From Paratrimastix pyriformis (Eukaryota; Preaxostyla; Paratrimastigidae), in assembly GCA_027972325.1 (NCBI GenBank), contig JAPMOS010000026.1, positions 412,501 through 476,500 of the forward strand: a DNA stretch of 64,000 bases, read 5' to 3'. Numbering within the stretch: the first letter of the stretch is position 1; the number at the start of each line of letters is the position of its first letter. A program made the position numbers and the translations under genes. This document shows positions 1 to 17,033 of the stretch, piece after piece. A model generated the notes under the pieces. That model saw only the letters and a list, made by a program, of their open reading frames with translations, was not told the origin of the DNA and made no database searches.

Positions 1-1920
1 GGCAGCAGGAGGGCCACATGATCCGAGGGGCGAGGTTCCGGCTGTGCTGCCCTGGAGGCTGGTCGAGCAGCATCATCATCGAGTGGCCCCGGACGACGGC
101 TCGGCGCTGCCGCGTTCGCATCAGCACCACCACCGCCGGGTGCAGGGCGGGCGCCGCTGCCCCCAGGCTGCGGCGCTGCCAGGAAGCTCCAGGCAGGCAG
201 ACGACGGGGTGGCGACAGGAGCGAGACGACGACCGGCTCGGGACTCAATTCCTGCTGCTGGTGGTGGTTGTGGGGCTGGCGAGCCCGGAGCCAGCCCGCG
301 GCAACCGTGGGGAGTCGGGCGGGTGGTGGTGGTGGTGGCGTGCGAGGGGGTGATGCGCAACCCACCACCTCGGGGGGGCTGCTCTGCCGCAGGAGAGGCA
401 CCGGCATGGGCTGCAGGCTGCGGGGGCGGGGCGGCAGGGTGGTGGGTGGGCTGCTGGACGGCGGGGCAGTGGTGGTGATGATTTGGGCAGAGGCGCCACT
501 GCTGTCGGTCGGAGGTGCGCTGGTGTCGAGTGGTGAGGTGTCGGTGTTGGTGTTGTTGGTGGATGGCAGGAGGGGCAGGTGTGGTGACCATCGCAGCCGA
601 AGGGGAGGGCGGGCAGGGGCCCGGCCGACGGCAGGAGGAGGACAGCGAGGGGCCGAGGCAAGGTGGCGCGTGGTGGGGCGGGAGGGTCGGGGGCGGGCGA
701 CCATCGGCTCGGGGAGCGCGGCGGCGAGCGCCCGGGTGATGATGATGATGCTGATGATGGTGGGGGCGCGGAGGTGGATGGCGGTGGGGCGAGGGCGGAA
801 GGCGGAGGGGTGGCGAGGGGACGGTGGTGGGCCGGGTCACAGATGGGGGTGCGGGGGACGGGGCTGCGGGTGGTATTGGGGGTGGGGACGGCGGGGGAGG
901 CGATGAGAAATGTTGTTGTTGCTGCTGTTGCTTCAACTGGTGCCGCTGCTGGGGGGACAGTGACGAGGACGATGATGACGGCGAGGCGGAAGGCGATGAT
1001 GGGGATGCTGCGGGCGTTATTGCTGCTGCTGTTGATGCTATGATTGCGGTTGTTGTTGCTGCTGCTGTAGCCGATGGCTGTGGCTGTGTGTCTGTTGACG
1101 GTGGTGCGGGCAGGGCGGCTGGGGGCGGGCAGAACGACCGGACGGGGGACACTCGCCGAGTGGGCAGGTCGGCTTCGGAAACCGGGTCCCCCAGCTGTGA
1201 CCCCACCCCCGCGTCATCACCGCCACCGCCACCATCATCGTCACCAACCACATCATCATCATCGTCAGCACCAGCAGCAGCAGTGCCCGTGCCATCAGCC
1301 TCCCGCTGATGATGATGGTGCTGCGGGTGCGGATGGCGGGTGGGACCCGAGGTCTCGAGTTCAAATCCCGACGGGCGCAGGTTGACCGCGGGTGGAGATA
1401 ATTTGCCGGCGCCCGAGGGCGCGGGCTCGTCCCGTCCGGCCGACCTGCCGATGATGGCGGTGGCTGGCGGTGGGGGCTGTGCCCCTGGTCCCAGACACAG
1501 AAGATTGGCTGCACTGTTGTTCTCGTTGTCAGCCGGGGGCACGGGCGGCCCACCAAGAGGCGACAGTGGCACGCGGCCCCGCAGAATGCCGCGCGACTGG
1601 GGGCGTGTCGGGGCCCCGCCCAGCGAGCGTGAGGGTGGCCGGACGGGGCAGGCGTAGGGCGAGTCGGCGGGCAGGGCGGCACGGCCCTGGATGCCCAACA
1701 GGAGGGCGATGGCGGGCGCCGAGGTGGCGGCGGTGGTGGTGGCGGGGGAGGCGGGACGGCGCGGGTGGTGGGAGGCGTGGAGGGCGGCGGGGGCGGTGGC
1801 GGCGACCCGCGGCAGTGGTTGGGGCGGCGGGGGGACGGGTGAGGGACGGGACGGCGGGACGGCGGGGAGGAGGGGATGCTGGTGAAGAGGGATGGAGAAT
1901 GGCGAAGGGGGGGAGAGCGT
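1..1920. other. GC-rich low-complexity region with a long minus-strand open frame
   Basis: This stretch is dominated by GGT/TGG, GAT and GCA-type simple sequence. The minus strand is open from about 1698 to 121, but the translation is almost all His, Pro, Ser and Gln runs, including a polyglutamine stretch near 920. It lies downstream of the carboxypeptidase gene on the same strand. It could be a low-complexity C-terminal exon of that gene or simply repeat DNA that lacks stops. No domain is visible, and I do not call it a gene. Confidence 0.35.
1283..1379 (+). tRNA. tRNA-like sequence (possible class II tRNA or tRNA-derived fragment)
   Basis: The 3' half has a B-box-like T arm (GAGTTCAAATCCC, about 1357-1369). 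The segment 1372-1378 (CGGGCGC) can pair over seven positions with 1283-1289 (GTGCCCG), with one G-U pair. The length of about 97 bases would suit a tRNA with a long variable arm or an intron. The D arm and anticodon arm are not convincing, because the middle is low-complexity sequence. I chose the 5' end to fit the 3' end, so chance pairing is possible. Confidence 0.22.
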
Positions 1921-1938
1921 GATGGATGAGATGCCGAG

Positions 1939-2300
<362 letters not shown>

Positions 2301-2439
2301 ATCATCCAATCCTCATCGCCGCGACCCCCTTCCTCCCTCATCCCCCCCACCTCCACCCCCAATGTCCAGCAGACCCAACGGCAACCCCTGCGATTCCACT
2401 CGGCGGTGCGACCGCTGCCGCCGCTGCCGCCGCCGCGCT

Positions 2440-6463
<4,024 letters not shown>

Positions 6464-6699
6464 TTGGTTTCATACAGAAAGAGGGAATGTTCCCGTGCGT
6501 GACAGTCTCTTGCTTGGCAAACTCTGTTCCGAATCCTTCGTGGGTTGGCCCCTGCCCCTTTTGTAGGGAATATTATCACGCAACCCCGAAAAACACACAT
6601 CTCTCCGCATGTCTTCTTTTGAACGCCCGCGGCACTCCTGGCGGAGATTCTGCCGGTTGCATCGTTCTTGATGCAGGTGCCCCCGGGAGTATCTTTCCT

Positions 6700-7347
6700 C
6701 GGCTTTCATGCAGTCTGTTGCTATAGAATTTCCTGTGGTGGCAATCACATTATTTTTGTTTTATTTTCCACGATCGCAGATACAAAAGGGGCACAAAAAA
6801 GAAAAAAAATGGTGCCGCGTGGCTCTTCGCGCCAACTTTTTTCAGCCTGGGCACCGCCCAAGGACTGGGAACTTGGTTCACCTTGACCACCCCGGCGTCC
6901 CCGGAGATACAAAGTCTCCTGGATTTTCTTCGGGGGCGACTGTTGGTTGGCTTCACCGTTGCCGAAAGCGCGAGTCCGTGCCACATAACGTGCTGAGAAT
7001 TCATTCTTCTGAATTTTCAGAGGCCTTGTTCCAGCTGGCGGTGCACGCCGGCTATCGTGTTGAGTCCCCATTTCGGGTACTCGATATGGCCCGGGCCTGT
7101 CGCACATTTTTCCCCGTGCCATCGGTGCGCATCGGCAGCGCGGCGGGCCGTAGCGGTACACCAGGCGGCACGGACGAAGAAGAGGAGGAAGCGCACAGAA
7201 CCTGTTCGGGATCTCTGATGTGCCAGGTCCGTCATGCCTCTGATGATGATGAGATGATGATGACGATGATGATTGGATGATGATGATGATGATTGGATGA
7301 TGATTGGATGATGATTGGATGATGATTAGATGCTGATGATTGGATGA

Positions 7348-7419
<72 letters not shown>

Positions 7420-7622
7420 GTGAGGTGATGGTGAGGTGATGGTGATGGTGATGATGATTGGATGATGATGATTGGATGATGATGATTGGATGATGATGAT
7501 TGGATGATGATGATTGGATGATGATGATTGGATGATGATGATTGGATGATGATGATTGGATGATGATTGGATGATGATTGGATGATGATTGGATGATGAT
7601 TGGATGATGATTGGATGATGAT

Positions 7623-7718
<96 letters not shown>

Positions 7719-7818
7719 GGATGATGATTGGATGATGATGAGGATTGGATGATGATGATTGGATGGTGATGATTGGATGATGATGATTGGATGATGCTGA
7801 TGATGATGATGCTGATGC

Positions 7819-7884
<66 letters not shown>

Positions 7885-10800
7885 CGATTGGATGATGATG
7901 CTTGATGATGCTTGGATGATGCTTGGATGATGATAATCATGTTGATGATGATGACGACGACGACGATTGGATGATGATGCTCCTGGCCTTGCCCTCATCC
8001 CTACTTTCCTGGTGCAGGCTGCGCTGGCTCTCGGGGAGAGCCAGATCACCAAGGCCACAATGCTGCTCGTTCGGAAGTCGCCCTACTCGCTCCTGTCTGC
8101 CAAGGTCCGTCCATCTTTCGAAGTTCTTTCGGAAGGGCGACCACAGCACGCACGCACACACATATGATCTTTGAGCCTGTTGGGACATGGGACATTTAAC
8201 ACATGGGACCAGTGCACGCAGCACAGGGGCACGCAGCACAGGGGCACGCACCACAGCACAGTGGCACGTAGCGCAGCACAACAGCACGTAGCGCAGCACA
8301 ACAGCACAGGGGCACGCAGCACAGGGCACGTGATCGGGACTCAACGACCGTTCATAATATCATCCCGTGCTCGCAAGGTCGGATTTGCTGTTCGGATGCC
8401 ATTGGTTTGCTGTGGGAGCCGGCAAGTGGCAGGCCGGCCCGCCCCGACCGACCGCCCGGACAACCCAGGGGCCCCTCTGGGTGTGCGGACCATTTGGAGC
8501 CAACCACTCACTTTTTTTTTTATTATTTTTTTGTTGTTTGCGGGTCGTTTCTTCGTCTTTCCGTTCGCTGATTCCATTTTGCGTTTGTTCCCCGTGCTTT
8601 TAGGCCGTTTCTGAAATAGAGGGCCGCCAGTTTCAGTTTTTTTTTTCCTGAGGATTGGTTGGCATCCCTTCCCACCGCACCACTCTGCGCCACCGCAGGA
8701 GTTCCCACCACTCATGACACACTGCACTCCCGGCACTTTCTTTCGGGTTTGTCGATCCACTCGCCACACTCGGATCTTCATTGCGCCACCGTCACCACGA
8801 CCACCACGACCACGTTCCGCGCCGCGCCGTTAGGTGACCGGACAGCCAGGGGCATCCTCCCTCGAATGCGTTGTGCAGCACTTCCTCGTGGACGATGCGG
8901 TTGAGCGGGCCCGCGTGTTCAATCGCTGGGTCTTTGCCTGGCCCCAGTGGCCTGCCCCGGCCTGGCCCCTGACTGCGCCCCGGGGGTTCGTTAGGCCTAG
9001 ACTCGTTGTGATGCGTTCTTTCTTGGCCGTCCGGCTGTGGGCAGCGGGAGCTTTCTGTCCTGGCTGCGATCCGAACCCAGCCCGCCCGCTTCCCATTCCC
9101 CCGGTTCGCCGGCGGGTTGCATGCGGCCTAGCCATGGATGTCAAGCCTCTCTTCTTCCTGTCCAACCAGCTTCTGTTCTTCCCCCTGCAGTTCCATGAGG
9201 ATGCCGTGCATTGCTTCTCCGTCCATGCCCCCCTGGACAATTCCGCCCATATTGTGGCACTGCTGGAGGATTTTCCGGTGGAGCCCATCCTGGTGGTGTC
9301 CCAACTGCCGGGTGGCTGTTTTCTGCTCTCCCTCGTGCCTCAGCTCCCACTGAGCTTCTGTTTCGGCTTCGCTCCCGACCCCCCTCTGGACTGCGCCGAC
9401 CCTCCGTGCACACTTCCATGCGTCTGGTGTGCCGACATCGACTCGGTCGCTGCCTTGTTCCGCAAGGTCCGTGGGGGCTGGTGGTGGCTGGTGGTGGGTG
9501 GTGGTGGTGGTGGTGGTGGTGGTGGTGGTGGTGGTGGTGGTGGTGGTGGTGGTGGTGGTGGTGGTGGTGGTGGTGGCTGGTGGTGGTGGTGGTGGTGGTG
9601 GTGGTGGTGGTGGTGGCTGGTGCTGGTGGTGCTGGTGGTGGTGGTGGTGGTGGTGCTGGTGGTGGGTGGGGTGGTGGTGCTGGTGGTGCTGGTGGTGGGT
9701 GGGGTGGTGGCGGTGGAATACCCAACTCGAGAATCATGCGAAATCCCTGACGACCCATCTGGAACGCTCACACCGACGGTCACTTGGCTGTGTCGCTCAC
9801 ATTGATCTGAGCAAATACACGACATGTCTCTCTGTCCCCCACCAGGTCCGCCCCTCCGTCATTCGGGCCTCTCCTCCCCCCGCGGGCCCCTCGACCCCCG
9901 GTCCCAAGCGGTGGCGCGGCATGGCCATGCACTGTGCCCCTGCCCACCGCGACCTGCTGCTGCGGAACTTGCCGGGTGCCCGCCCTCGATTGCTGCTGCC
10001 TGATGACCTCCTGCAGGAGATGGGCACTGGTCTGCGCGGCATCTGTGGTCGCTCGGCTTTCGATCTTGAAGTTTTTCTCTCTCTCCGGGGTTTGTTCCTA
10101 TTCCCCGGGCCAACACGTTATCATCATTTCAATCCCCTCTGTGCTGTGAAGGCCTGTGCACCCTTCTGCCCGACGAGACCAGCTTGTCCAGATCCGGGGC
10201 CAGAACGAGGCCGTCGCCTTGGTCTGGGCCGGCGCCTCGCTCGGTCTGGCGCCTTCCTTTTGCTGTTTTTTCTTTTGCTTTCTGACACATCATGTTTGTA
10301 CTCAGAAACGGAGGGTGGAATTGGGTGGGAGGATAAGGACGAGAACAGAATCCAAACTATCACAGACCCGACCGCCACACACCCCACCCCACCCTTATGT
10401 GTTGTTTTTCAAACCCATCCCAGCAACCGCCCCGGGCCAAACACGTGTATCATCAAATTACTGGGCAGGTGAAGAATGCCTTTCCTTTTTCGTCTTTCCC
10501 CTCTCCTCTGCCCCCGAAAAGCGAAAGGAAAATCTTGATCGGCGCCATCACAACACACAAGCGCTCACCCCCTTTGATCTGGCTTTCTGATATTAGAGAC
10601 CGATCTGCGCAAATACACAGCATGTTCTCTCTCTGCGCGGCGACCCGCATCGCCGAGTTCGTTCCCGGCCCGGTCGATGAGGAGCTGATTCCAGCCCCCT
10701 CCAACGACCGCTCGCTCCCCTCCGGGGAGGCCCCGGACGACGGGACAGCACCACCGACCTCGTGCATCCACGAGCCCCACCTCCCGCCACCCTCGTCACC

Positions 10801-11371
10801 TCGTCAGCCACCCCACGTGACCTCACGGCTAGTCTGCCCGCGACGCGCATCACCATCTCCACAACCCCCGCCCCCGCCACGTTCGCGGCACCAGCGCCCT
10901 TTGGACACTGGCCGGCCTCCCGATCGCTCCGCCGCCCTTTCCTCATCCGATCGCCCCACCGCCCAGGAGCAGCCGCTGCCACTGTCCCGGCATCTGCCAG
11001 CCAGCCCACATCATGCCCATGAGCCGCCGCTGCCACTGTCCCGGCGCCCTTTGCCCCTGTCTGCCAGCCCACATTTTGTCCCAGAGCAGCCTCGACCTCA
11101 CGCCGCCCCTCGTCCTCTGCCTCGAGACGCTGGCAGGCCTCACAATCCCCCCGGCGTCCATGCCCCACCCGATCCCCCCGCCGTCCATGTCCCACCTGAT
11201 CCTCCCGCCCGTGTGATTGGCCTGAAACACCGACGCGAGCCCGCGCTCCCCCCTCACAACCCGCTCGCTGCGCCCCCCTTCCCGGACCACCTGCTGACGC
11301 CCACCTCCCAGCAGCTGCCGCTGCCCACCAACTACCAGCGTGGCCACCTGCGGCGGAGGCCGAATATGTAA
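6700..11371 (+). CDS. Unrecognised multi-exon protein with proline-rich C-terminus
   Basis: I do not recognise this gene. Exons with good splice borders and continuous phase include 8019-8102 (AALALGESQITKATMLLVRK, donor GTCCGT), 8833-8929 (SSLECVVQHFLVDDAVERAR) and one starting at 9191 (FHEDAVHCFSVHAPLDNSAH). Another starts at about 9846 after CCCCACCAG (KRWRGMAMHCAPAHRDLLLR). A possible early exon at about 7010-7230 contains an acidic DEEEEEAH stretch. The last open segment, about 10625-11371, is rich in Pro, His, Arg and Ser and ends in TAA. Introns hold a GAT array, a GCACGCAGCACA VNTR and a long TGG array. The start is not determined. It is divergent from the carboxypeptidase gene. Confidence 0.5.
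7226..7976. repeat. (GAT)n / GATGATTGG array, about 750 bases
   Basis: This is a long GAT microsatellite. A 9-base GATGATTGG subunit is repeated many times between 7440 and 7625, and GGT, GCT and GAC variants appear near the edges. It lies in an intron of the plus-strand gene of unknown function. Confidence 0.95.
8205..8333. repeat. VNTR of GGGGCACGCAGCACA-like units
   Basis: About seven imperfect copies of a 12 to 15 base unit are present (CACGCAGCACAGGGG, CACGTAGCGCAGCACAACAG). They lie in an intron of the unknown plus-strand gene. Confidence 0.85.
9478..9716. repeat. (TGG)n / TGGTGC microsatellite
   Basis: An almost pure GGT/TGG array with some CTGG interruptions. It follows a GTCCGTGGGG donor in the plus-strand unknown gene and is therefore probably intronic. 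Confidence 0.95.
9811..9833 (+). repeat. Dispersed motif GCAAATACACRRCATGTCTC, copy 1
   Basis: This is one of at least five copies of a motif of about 25 bases. This one reads GCAAATACACGACATGTCTC and lies just upstream of an acceptor (CCCCCACCAG) in the unknown plus-strand gene. Confidence 0.7.
10609..10634 (+). repeat. Dispersed motif GCAAATACACAGCATGT, copy 2
   Basis: It reads GCAAATACACAGCATGTTCT followed by CTCTCT. It is preceded by GATCTGC, much as copy 1 is preceded by GATCTGA. Confidence 0.75.
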
Positions 11372-11531
11372 TCCTGTCGCATTCTCTCCTCTCAGAAGCG
11401 GCCAAGTCCAAATATATAAGATCCGGGCGCTTGCAAATCGGCAGAGGTTTTGCACGGACCATCGAAATATTTAAGCCAGCCAAGAAGGCCAAGAAACCTG
11501 TGTTCACAAATTGAGGAGCAATTCGAGTCTC

Positions 11532-14500
11532 ATGTCCCAGAAATCGGCATTCCGTTTTTTCCGGACGCGGAGCTTGCGCAAGGCACTGTCGAGGCAGCCG
11601 GGTTTGCAGGCGATGCGGGCAAAGGGCTGCGATTTTTTTGGCGGGATTTTCTCGTGCGTGGTTCGTGGAAAATGGATTGTTTTCTGTGTTTGGACGCTCC
11701 TCTTCGGGTTCAGCCTCTGGCTGGGGCCAAAGGTCCGCCATGGCATTTTACTTTTCTGTATTCTCCTGGCCACGTCCAGCTTCTCTCTTCCACCGTCTTG
11801 GATTTTGCGGCCCCAAAGGGGACACTCGGAGATTTGGCGCATGCTGCAATGTCGCGCAATTTTCTCGAGCGTGAAATGCAGGTCAGAATCGAATTTTTGA
11901 GGCGTGCGTCATCGATCAAAAATAGGACAGCGCTGTGATATTTTTTTACTCGCTTGATAACAAGACCAGCATCGAAGACCCTTCTTACCATCTCGATGAG
12001 ATTGAGGTCGTCTCGGAAATCCGGAGCCGGCAGCTGATCGTTTTTTATGTTGTTTCCCTAGCAATACATCAACACCACAATGCGAGCCTTTGTGCCCTCT
12101 GTTCCGGCGAGCGACCATCGGCCGCCCATTGACGACCTCCTGGGCTACTGGCTGTTGGATGCCCGCATCCAGGACCAGATTCACGACTCGCTCTTCTCTC
12201 CGGCGGGGACGGGCACCCTGTTGGCCATTGAATTTGTCCGGGCCCATCCGTCCATCACGGAAGCTGTTGCCGCGGCGATGGCCACGACGAACGATGCTCT
12301 GGCCCTGTACAACGTCACCGATAAAGTCGGTGCCGGCATGACGGGCCACCCAGTGTCTGTTGGCGACTCCTTTTTGCATTTGTGTCATGGCTTTTGGAAA
12401 CCTTTGGTTGCGGTCATTTCCGACAGCTTCATTCGCGAGATCAGCCAAGGCACTGCGGGTCCGGCCTCCCTGCCTCCTCCTCCTGCCCCGCCCTCTCCTT
12501 GAATTTTGAACCACTTTTAACAATTTCTCCGCCTGTTTTTTTTTCCGGTCCCCCAGCCGATTTGCTCAAGATGGACGCATTCTGTATGCCCTTGGCTCTC
12601 CGTCCGTCCCCATCCACCCTTCCTCCTCCTCGCCACCGACCCCCCCCCCCCCCCCCCCTCCTCCTCCTCCCCAGTCCCTCCTCTCATCAGTCTGTCTCCT
12701 TCTTGCCACCTTTCTATTGGATCCTCAGTGGTGTTGGCGCTGACGCTGCGCTCTGTACGGATGCTGGTAATTCCCATCCTCTCGGTGGCCATCAGGTCTG
12801 CAACCGAGCCCTCTGCCCCTCTCATCGACCATATTGCATCTCATCTGCACAAACACCAACATCATCATCGGCGCAGCATTTTACCAGACCCAGACCCATT
12901 GTATGCCATTTCTTCTCCTCCCCCGGCAGTATCTTCGTGTCGTTCATGTGCCTGCTGCCCATCGCCAAGTGGGTCTGGCAGATGGCCTCCTTCGCGCCAT
13001 CCATCATGATGTCCTGCGCCGTGGCCATGTCCTTCGACTACTCCCTCTGTCTGTCCCGCCCACTGTGTGTCGTTGGCCCCTTTCCCCCCCTTGGAATCCC
13101 CTCTCCGCATTGCCAGTTTGTTGATGAGGCTGACGACCGGCCACTTCTTTCTCGTCCGTCGACCACCTTTGCAGTCATCCTGTCCCGATTCCGGGAGGAA
13201 GTGCTCCAGAGCCACCGCAGCGTCCGGGACGCCGTTCGGGTGACGGTTTCGCAGGCGGGCCGCATCATTCTGCTCTCGAACATCACGGTCTGTGCTACGT
13301 GCTTCTTCTCATGCCTCACATCATATCGTCCTCTTCGGCGCTCCCCGTTTCCCCCCTCAGCTTACGATCTCCTTCCTGGGGCTGTGCTTCTTCCCGCTGG
13401 ACATCATCGCCACGATGGGCTTCGGGTCGGCCATCGCCCTGATCATCACCATGCTGGTCAACATGACCCTGGTCCCGGCCCTGCTGGTGACATTCCCCCG
13501 GTTCTTCGCCGACTTCACTTACTTCGGCCTGGGATGCTGCTGTATGCCCTGTGTCAAGCGCCGGTGCCTCAGGTCGGTGCGTGCTGCCATCCTTTGAGAT
13601 TTGCCCTGCGAGAAAATCGGTGAGTGGGATCATTGATCGCAGGATTGTGAGTACGGGCATTGCTTCTCGCGCGCACTCTTCTTCATTTTTGGACCACCCC
13701 GCTTTCTCCTGCCCCGCTCGCCCAGTGTCGCGACTGCTTTGCGGATCTGATGTGTGTTGTTTTGTGTCCCCTGCACCCGCCCCCACGCTTCAGCTCTCTC
13801 TCTCTCTGTTGGATTGGCGCAGGACCCCCTGCTGCGACTGCTGCACCAACCCGTCGGGCTTCAAGACCAAGCTCATCGCTCCCCCGCCGTCGGAGAGTCC
13901 CGCGTCACCCTACCTGGCGGAGCCCATCCCGACGGACCCCATGGCCGCGCCCACCCCAACCAGCCCGGCGCAGGAGACCCAGGCCGCCGCACACCAGGCC
14001 CTGATGGAAGAGGCCGAGAAGCGCCAGGCAAAGTCCTTCTGGTCCGTTGCTGGGCACCCTCCTGGGGTGGGAGATAGGCAGAATGGGGATGGGGAATGGC
14101 AGGAGGGGATGGGCCTCACCTCATTCTCTGCATTTTTGCTCAGGTACCGATCAGGGCACCTCTCCACGGGGTGCGGCTGTGCCTGGACGATCATCTTCGT
14201 CGCCCTGGCCATCTGCGTGCCGCTGGGGATGGAGCTCCTCAAGATGCGGGCCACCCTGGACACCACCGAGGTGCTGCCCCGGGACAGCGCCGGGATGGCC
14301 GTCTTCCGACGCATGTGCAACGACTTTGCACCCGGTCTGCGAGATTGATTGAGCACGACAGATACAACATCTCGATCCCCCCCCCCCCCTCCAGCGATCA
14401 ACTGTGCCTCATCTCCATTCAGCCTGGCCACCCCACTCATGCCCACCCAATCATTCTCTGCTGCCAACAGGCCGTGTGGGCCCTACACGCTCCTCCTCGA

Positions 14501-17033
14501 GTCGGCCGGTGGCGACGCCATCCTGAGCGATGCCTTCTTCGACATGGCCCACAAATTGGTGCCCTTCCTGACGGGTGACGACCCGGCCGGCCAGGGCCGG
14601 CTGCTCTGCTCCAACTGCATGATGGGCATCACCAACGCTGCCGCCATGGAGGTCCCGCTGGAGTTGGCTCAGGCCTGCCTTGACCCCACGGCCGAGGCAT
14701 ACGAGAGCGATCTCTGCTTGTCCGTCGCCATGCCTCGCCCATGAGATCGAAAGGGGCCCCCCGCTCATCCTCACCTGACTGGTGTCCCACTCACTCCAGC
14801 GCCTATCGGTACTTGTACAAGCGATTCGCCAACCCCACCGGGACGGCGGCCTATTTTGAACTGCAGCCCATCGTCTCGCCCTTTGGCGATGGCATCTCGG
14901 TCCGTTTTCGCTTCCCAGCGCACGGTGGCAACATCATTTCGGACACCGATGGAATGAGGATCTCACAAGCCCGCCCCGCAAGGGGAATTTTTAGAACAAG
15001 TCATGTGCGAGGAGAGACAACATTTGGTCGACCGCGCCGAAAAAGTGGGAAAATGCCTCCCTGGGTGTGTGCCCCCCGTAGTTGATGTTGCCTCGGGAAC
15101 GTCCTCATTTCGATTCCCCTTCGCAACAAACAGGACTGGATCGCCAAAGTTCGCACGGCCATGGACAACTTCACGGCCGTCTACCCCAATCTGCCCGACA
15201 CCAACCCGAACGCGATCCCGTTCAAGATGTACCTCTACGCCACCGGGGTGGAGATGGCCGATGCCGTCTCGGTCGTCTACCAGCTCTTCCCCTACATGAT
15301 CTCGGCTACCGGTCTGGCCATGCTCCCTCCCCTTCCCCAATTAATTGAATTCCTCCATTCTTGTCTTCATCTCCATTCCTCTCATCCTATCCCCCCCCCA
15401 ATCTGCAGTCTGCGTGATCATCGTGCTGGTGGCGGTGGTCTTCCGGTCGCTGATGGTGCCCCTGCGACTGGTGCTCTCCCTGGCCGTGACGCTGGTGGTC
15501 GTCTTCGGCTCGGCGGTCTTCGTCTTCCAGGAGGGCCGCCAGTGGGTTAAATATGTCTGGCCGGCCGTGGGCCTCTACCAGGCAATGATCTGGGTTGTCC
15601 CGGTCTGTTCTGTGTCCGCAGTGAAGGTTTTGGGATGCATGACTTTTCGAACGCCCCTGCCCGTGATGGCACAGATCGCCACGAACCAGAACATGCTGTC
15701 TATTTAAAGGGCGCGGATCCTGATTCGCATGGGCCGCATATATATCTCACCTCTGTTCGCGCGCAGATCATGGGCTTCTCGATTGTGGTTGGGCTGGGCC
15801 TGGACTACGACATCTTCCTCTTCTCCCGGTCCGCTGGCACGCCTCGTTTGTTTGTCTCGAGGCCGACCATTCCTTGCGAGCCCATCGCGATCTCACTCGA
15901 CTTTCCTCTCCCTGGCCGAGTCATCATCTCGCCCATCCATCCCTGGCAGTGTCCGAGTTTTCATCTCACCCCTCTCTTCATCCCTTCTCTGCTGGCAGGG
16001 TGTACGAGCCATCATCTCACTCGCTCCTTCCTTCCTTCCCTCCCTCCCTCTCTCCCTGGCAGGGTGTACGAGTACCGAAAGCGGGGCTACGGCGACCGGG
16101 CCGCCCTGACGAAGGCCATTTACAAGACGGGCTCCATCATCACCGCCGCCGGGTGTATCATGGCGCTGGCCTTCAGTGGGCTCATGCTCTCCCAGGAGGT
16201 CCGTATGGATGCGAGCCGACACGGGTAGCGCCTGGGTCGAAGACGTCGAAGAGGGGAAGAGTGCGTCGAAGAGTGCCTCAAAACAGGGGAGAAGTTGTCA
16301 TGCGGGGGAGGCGAGTGTTGAATGGGGTCCTCATCGCGCTTCCCTTTGTTCCTGTGGTTGGACAGATGGTGCTGAACCAGTTCGGGTTCATCCTCTGCTG
16401 GTCGGTCATCCTCGACACATTCTTCGGTCCGTCATGTGCGAAGCAGTATGCCCATCCAACGCGGGGGGTTCCTGGGAAGCCTTTTCTCTCTCGCGCGTGT
16501 GGGACTTCTCCCATGGCTACGGAGGAGCCCCCTCATCTCCCTGTCGTGATTTGGTTTATGCTCAGTGTCTCCTCTTTTTCGGTTTCCCTCGCAGTTCGGA
16601 CGCTCGTGGTGCCGGCCATTGTGGGTCTCGTGGGCCGGCTGCCCGGCCGTTGGAATTGGTCCGCCTCGCAGCATCCTCAGCCTTGGGGTGTGACATTCTC
16701 CTTTCCGTCTCTTCCCCCCCCCCCCCCCCGACCGTTCGGGTTTTGCGTCGTTCTGTCTTCCCTTCTGGTCACAACCCGCACATCCTAACGCATGCCATTC
16801 GGCGTACACACAGGTGGCCGGGCCGGGTTCCGCAGGGCACCCGGGGTGAGCTCGACCAGACGGACGAGTTCGACGCGGGTGTGGCTACTGCCGGTGGCTC
16901 GGGTGACAAGAACCCCCTGGGCGGCGAATCCGGCCCGGCGGGTGTCAATAACAGCGACGACGCACAACACCACCCGAGCCCCGCCATTGACGAGCGCACA
17001 CCATTGATTCCAAGCGGTGACCTGCCCGTGTAA
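11532..17033 (+). CDS. MMPL/RND-family membrane transporter, paralogue A
   Basis: This is a polytopic transporter of about 980 residues in about 21 exons. The start ATG at 11532 precedes the first membrane segment (WIVFCVWTLLFGFSLWLG). Exons I read: 11532-11732, 11780-11881, 11926-12006, 12062 to about 12352, 12427-12458, 12557-12601, 12729-12795, 12930-13048, 13175-13287, 13361-13572, 13823-14041, 14144-14334, about 14471-14719, 14800-14899, 15134-15311, 15409-15602, 15767-15828, 16063-16198, 16366-16426, 16595-16658 and 16814-17033. MMPL hallmarks are DYSLFILSRFREE (spliced), TISFLGLCFFPLDIIATMGF and, in the second half, GLDYDIFLFSR. The large soluble loop carries VPLELAQACLDPTAEAYESD. The C-terminus has DERTPLI, an acidic dileucine-type sorting signal. 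The 14334/14471 junction does not keep frame as I read it. Substrate is unknown; lipids or sterols are typical for the family. Confidence 0.9.
15689..15707 (-). repeat. Possible inverted copy of the dispersed motif
   Basis: The minus strand reads AAATAGACAGCATGTTC, close to AAATACACAGCATGTCTC. It lies in an intron of transporter A, upstream of the exon at 15767. Confidence 0.45.
15900..16075 (+). repeat. Decoy copies of an acceptor plus exon head in a transporter A intron
   Basis: The true exon begins GGTGTACGAGTACCG at 16063 after CTCCCTGGCAG. Upstream in the same intron, CTGGCAGGGTGTACGAGCCA (near 15990) and weaker copies CCTGGCAGTGTCCGAG and CCTGGCCGAGTC precede CATCATCTCAC. These are tandem copies of the splice acceptor and the first bases of the exon. 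Confidence 0.75.

Noticed and set aside
121-1698. 525-codon minus-strand ORF as a real protein
   Set aside because: The composition is almost entirely low complexity from G- and T-rich repeats on the other strand. It could be a tail of the carboxypeptidase, but nothing shows it.
7937-8344. Minus-strand ORF rich in Cys and Val (CCATCHCAVV-like)
   Set aside because: It is the translation of the GCACGCAGCACA VNTR and lies opposite a well-bordered plus-strand exon.
10593-11741. 382-codon minus-strand ORF opposite the proline-rich exon
   Set aside because: It is probably the shadow of the plus-strand proline-rich coding segment. It has no domain or splice context, and it runs into transporter A exon 1.
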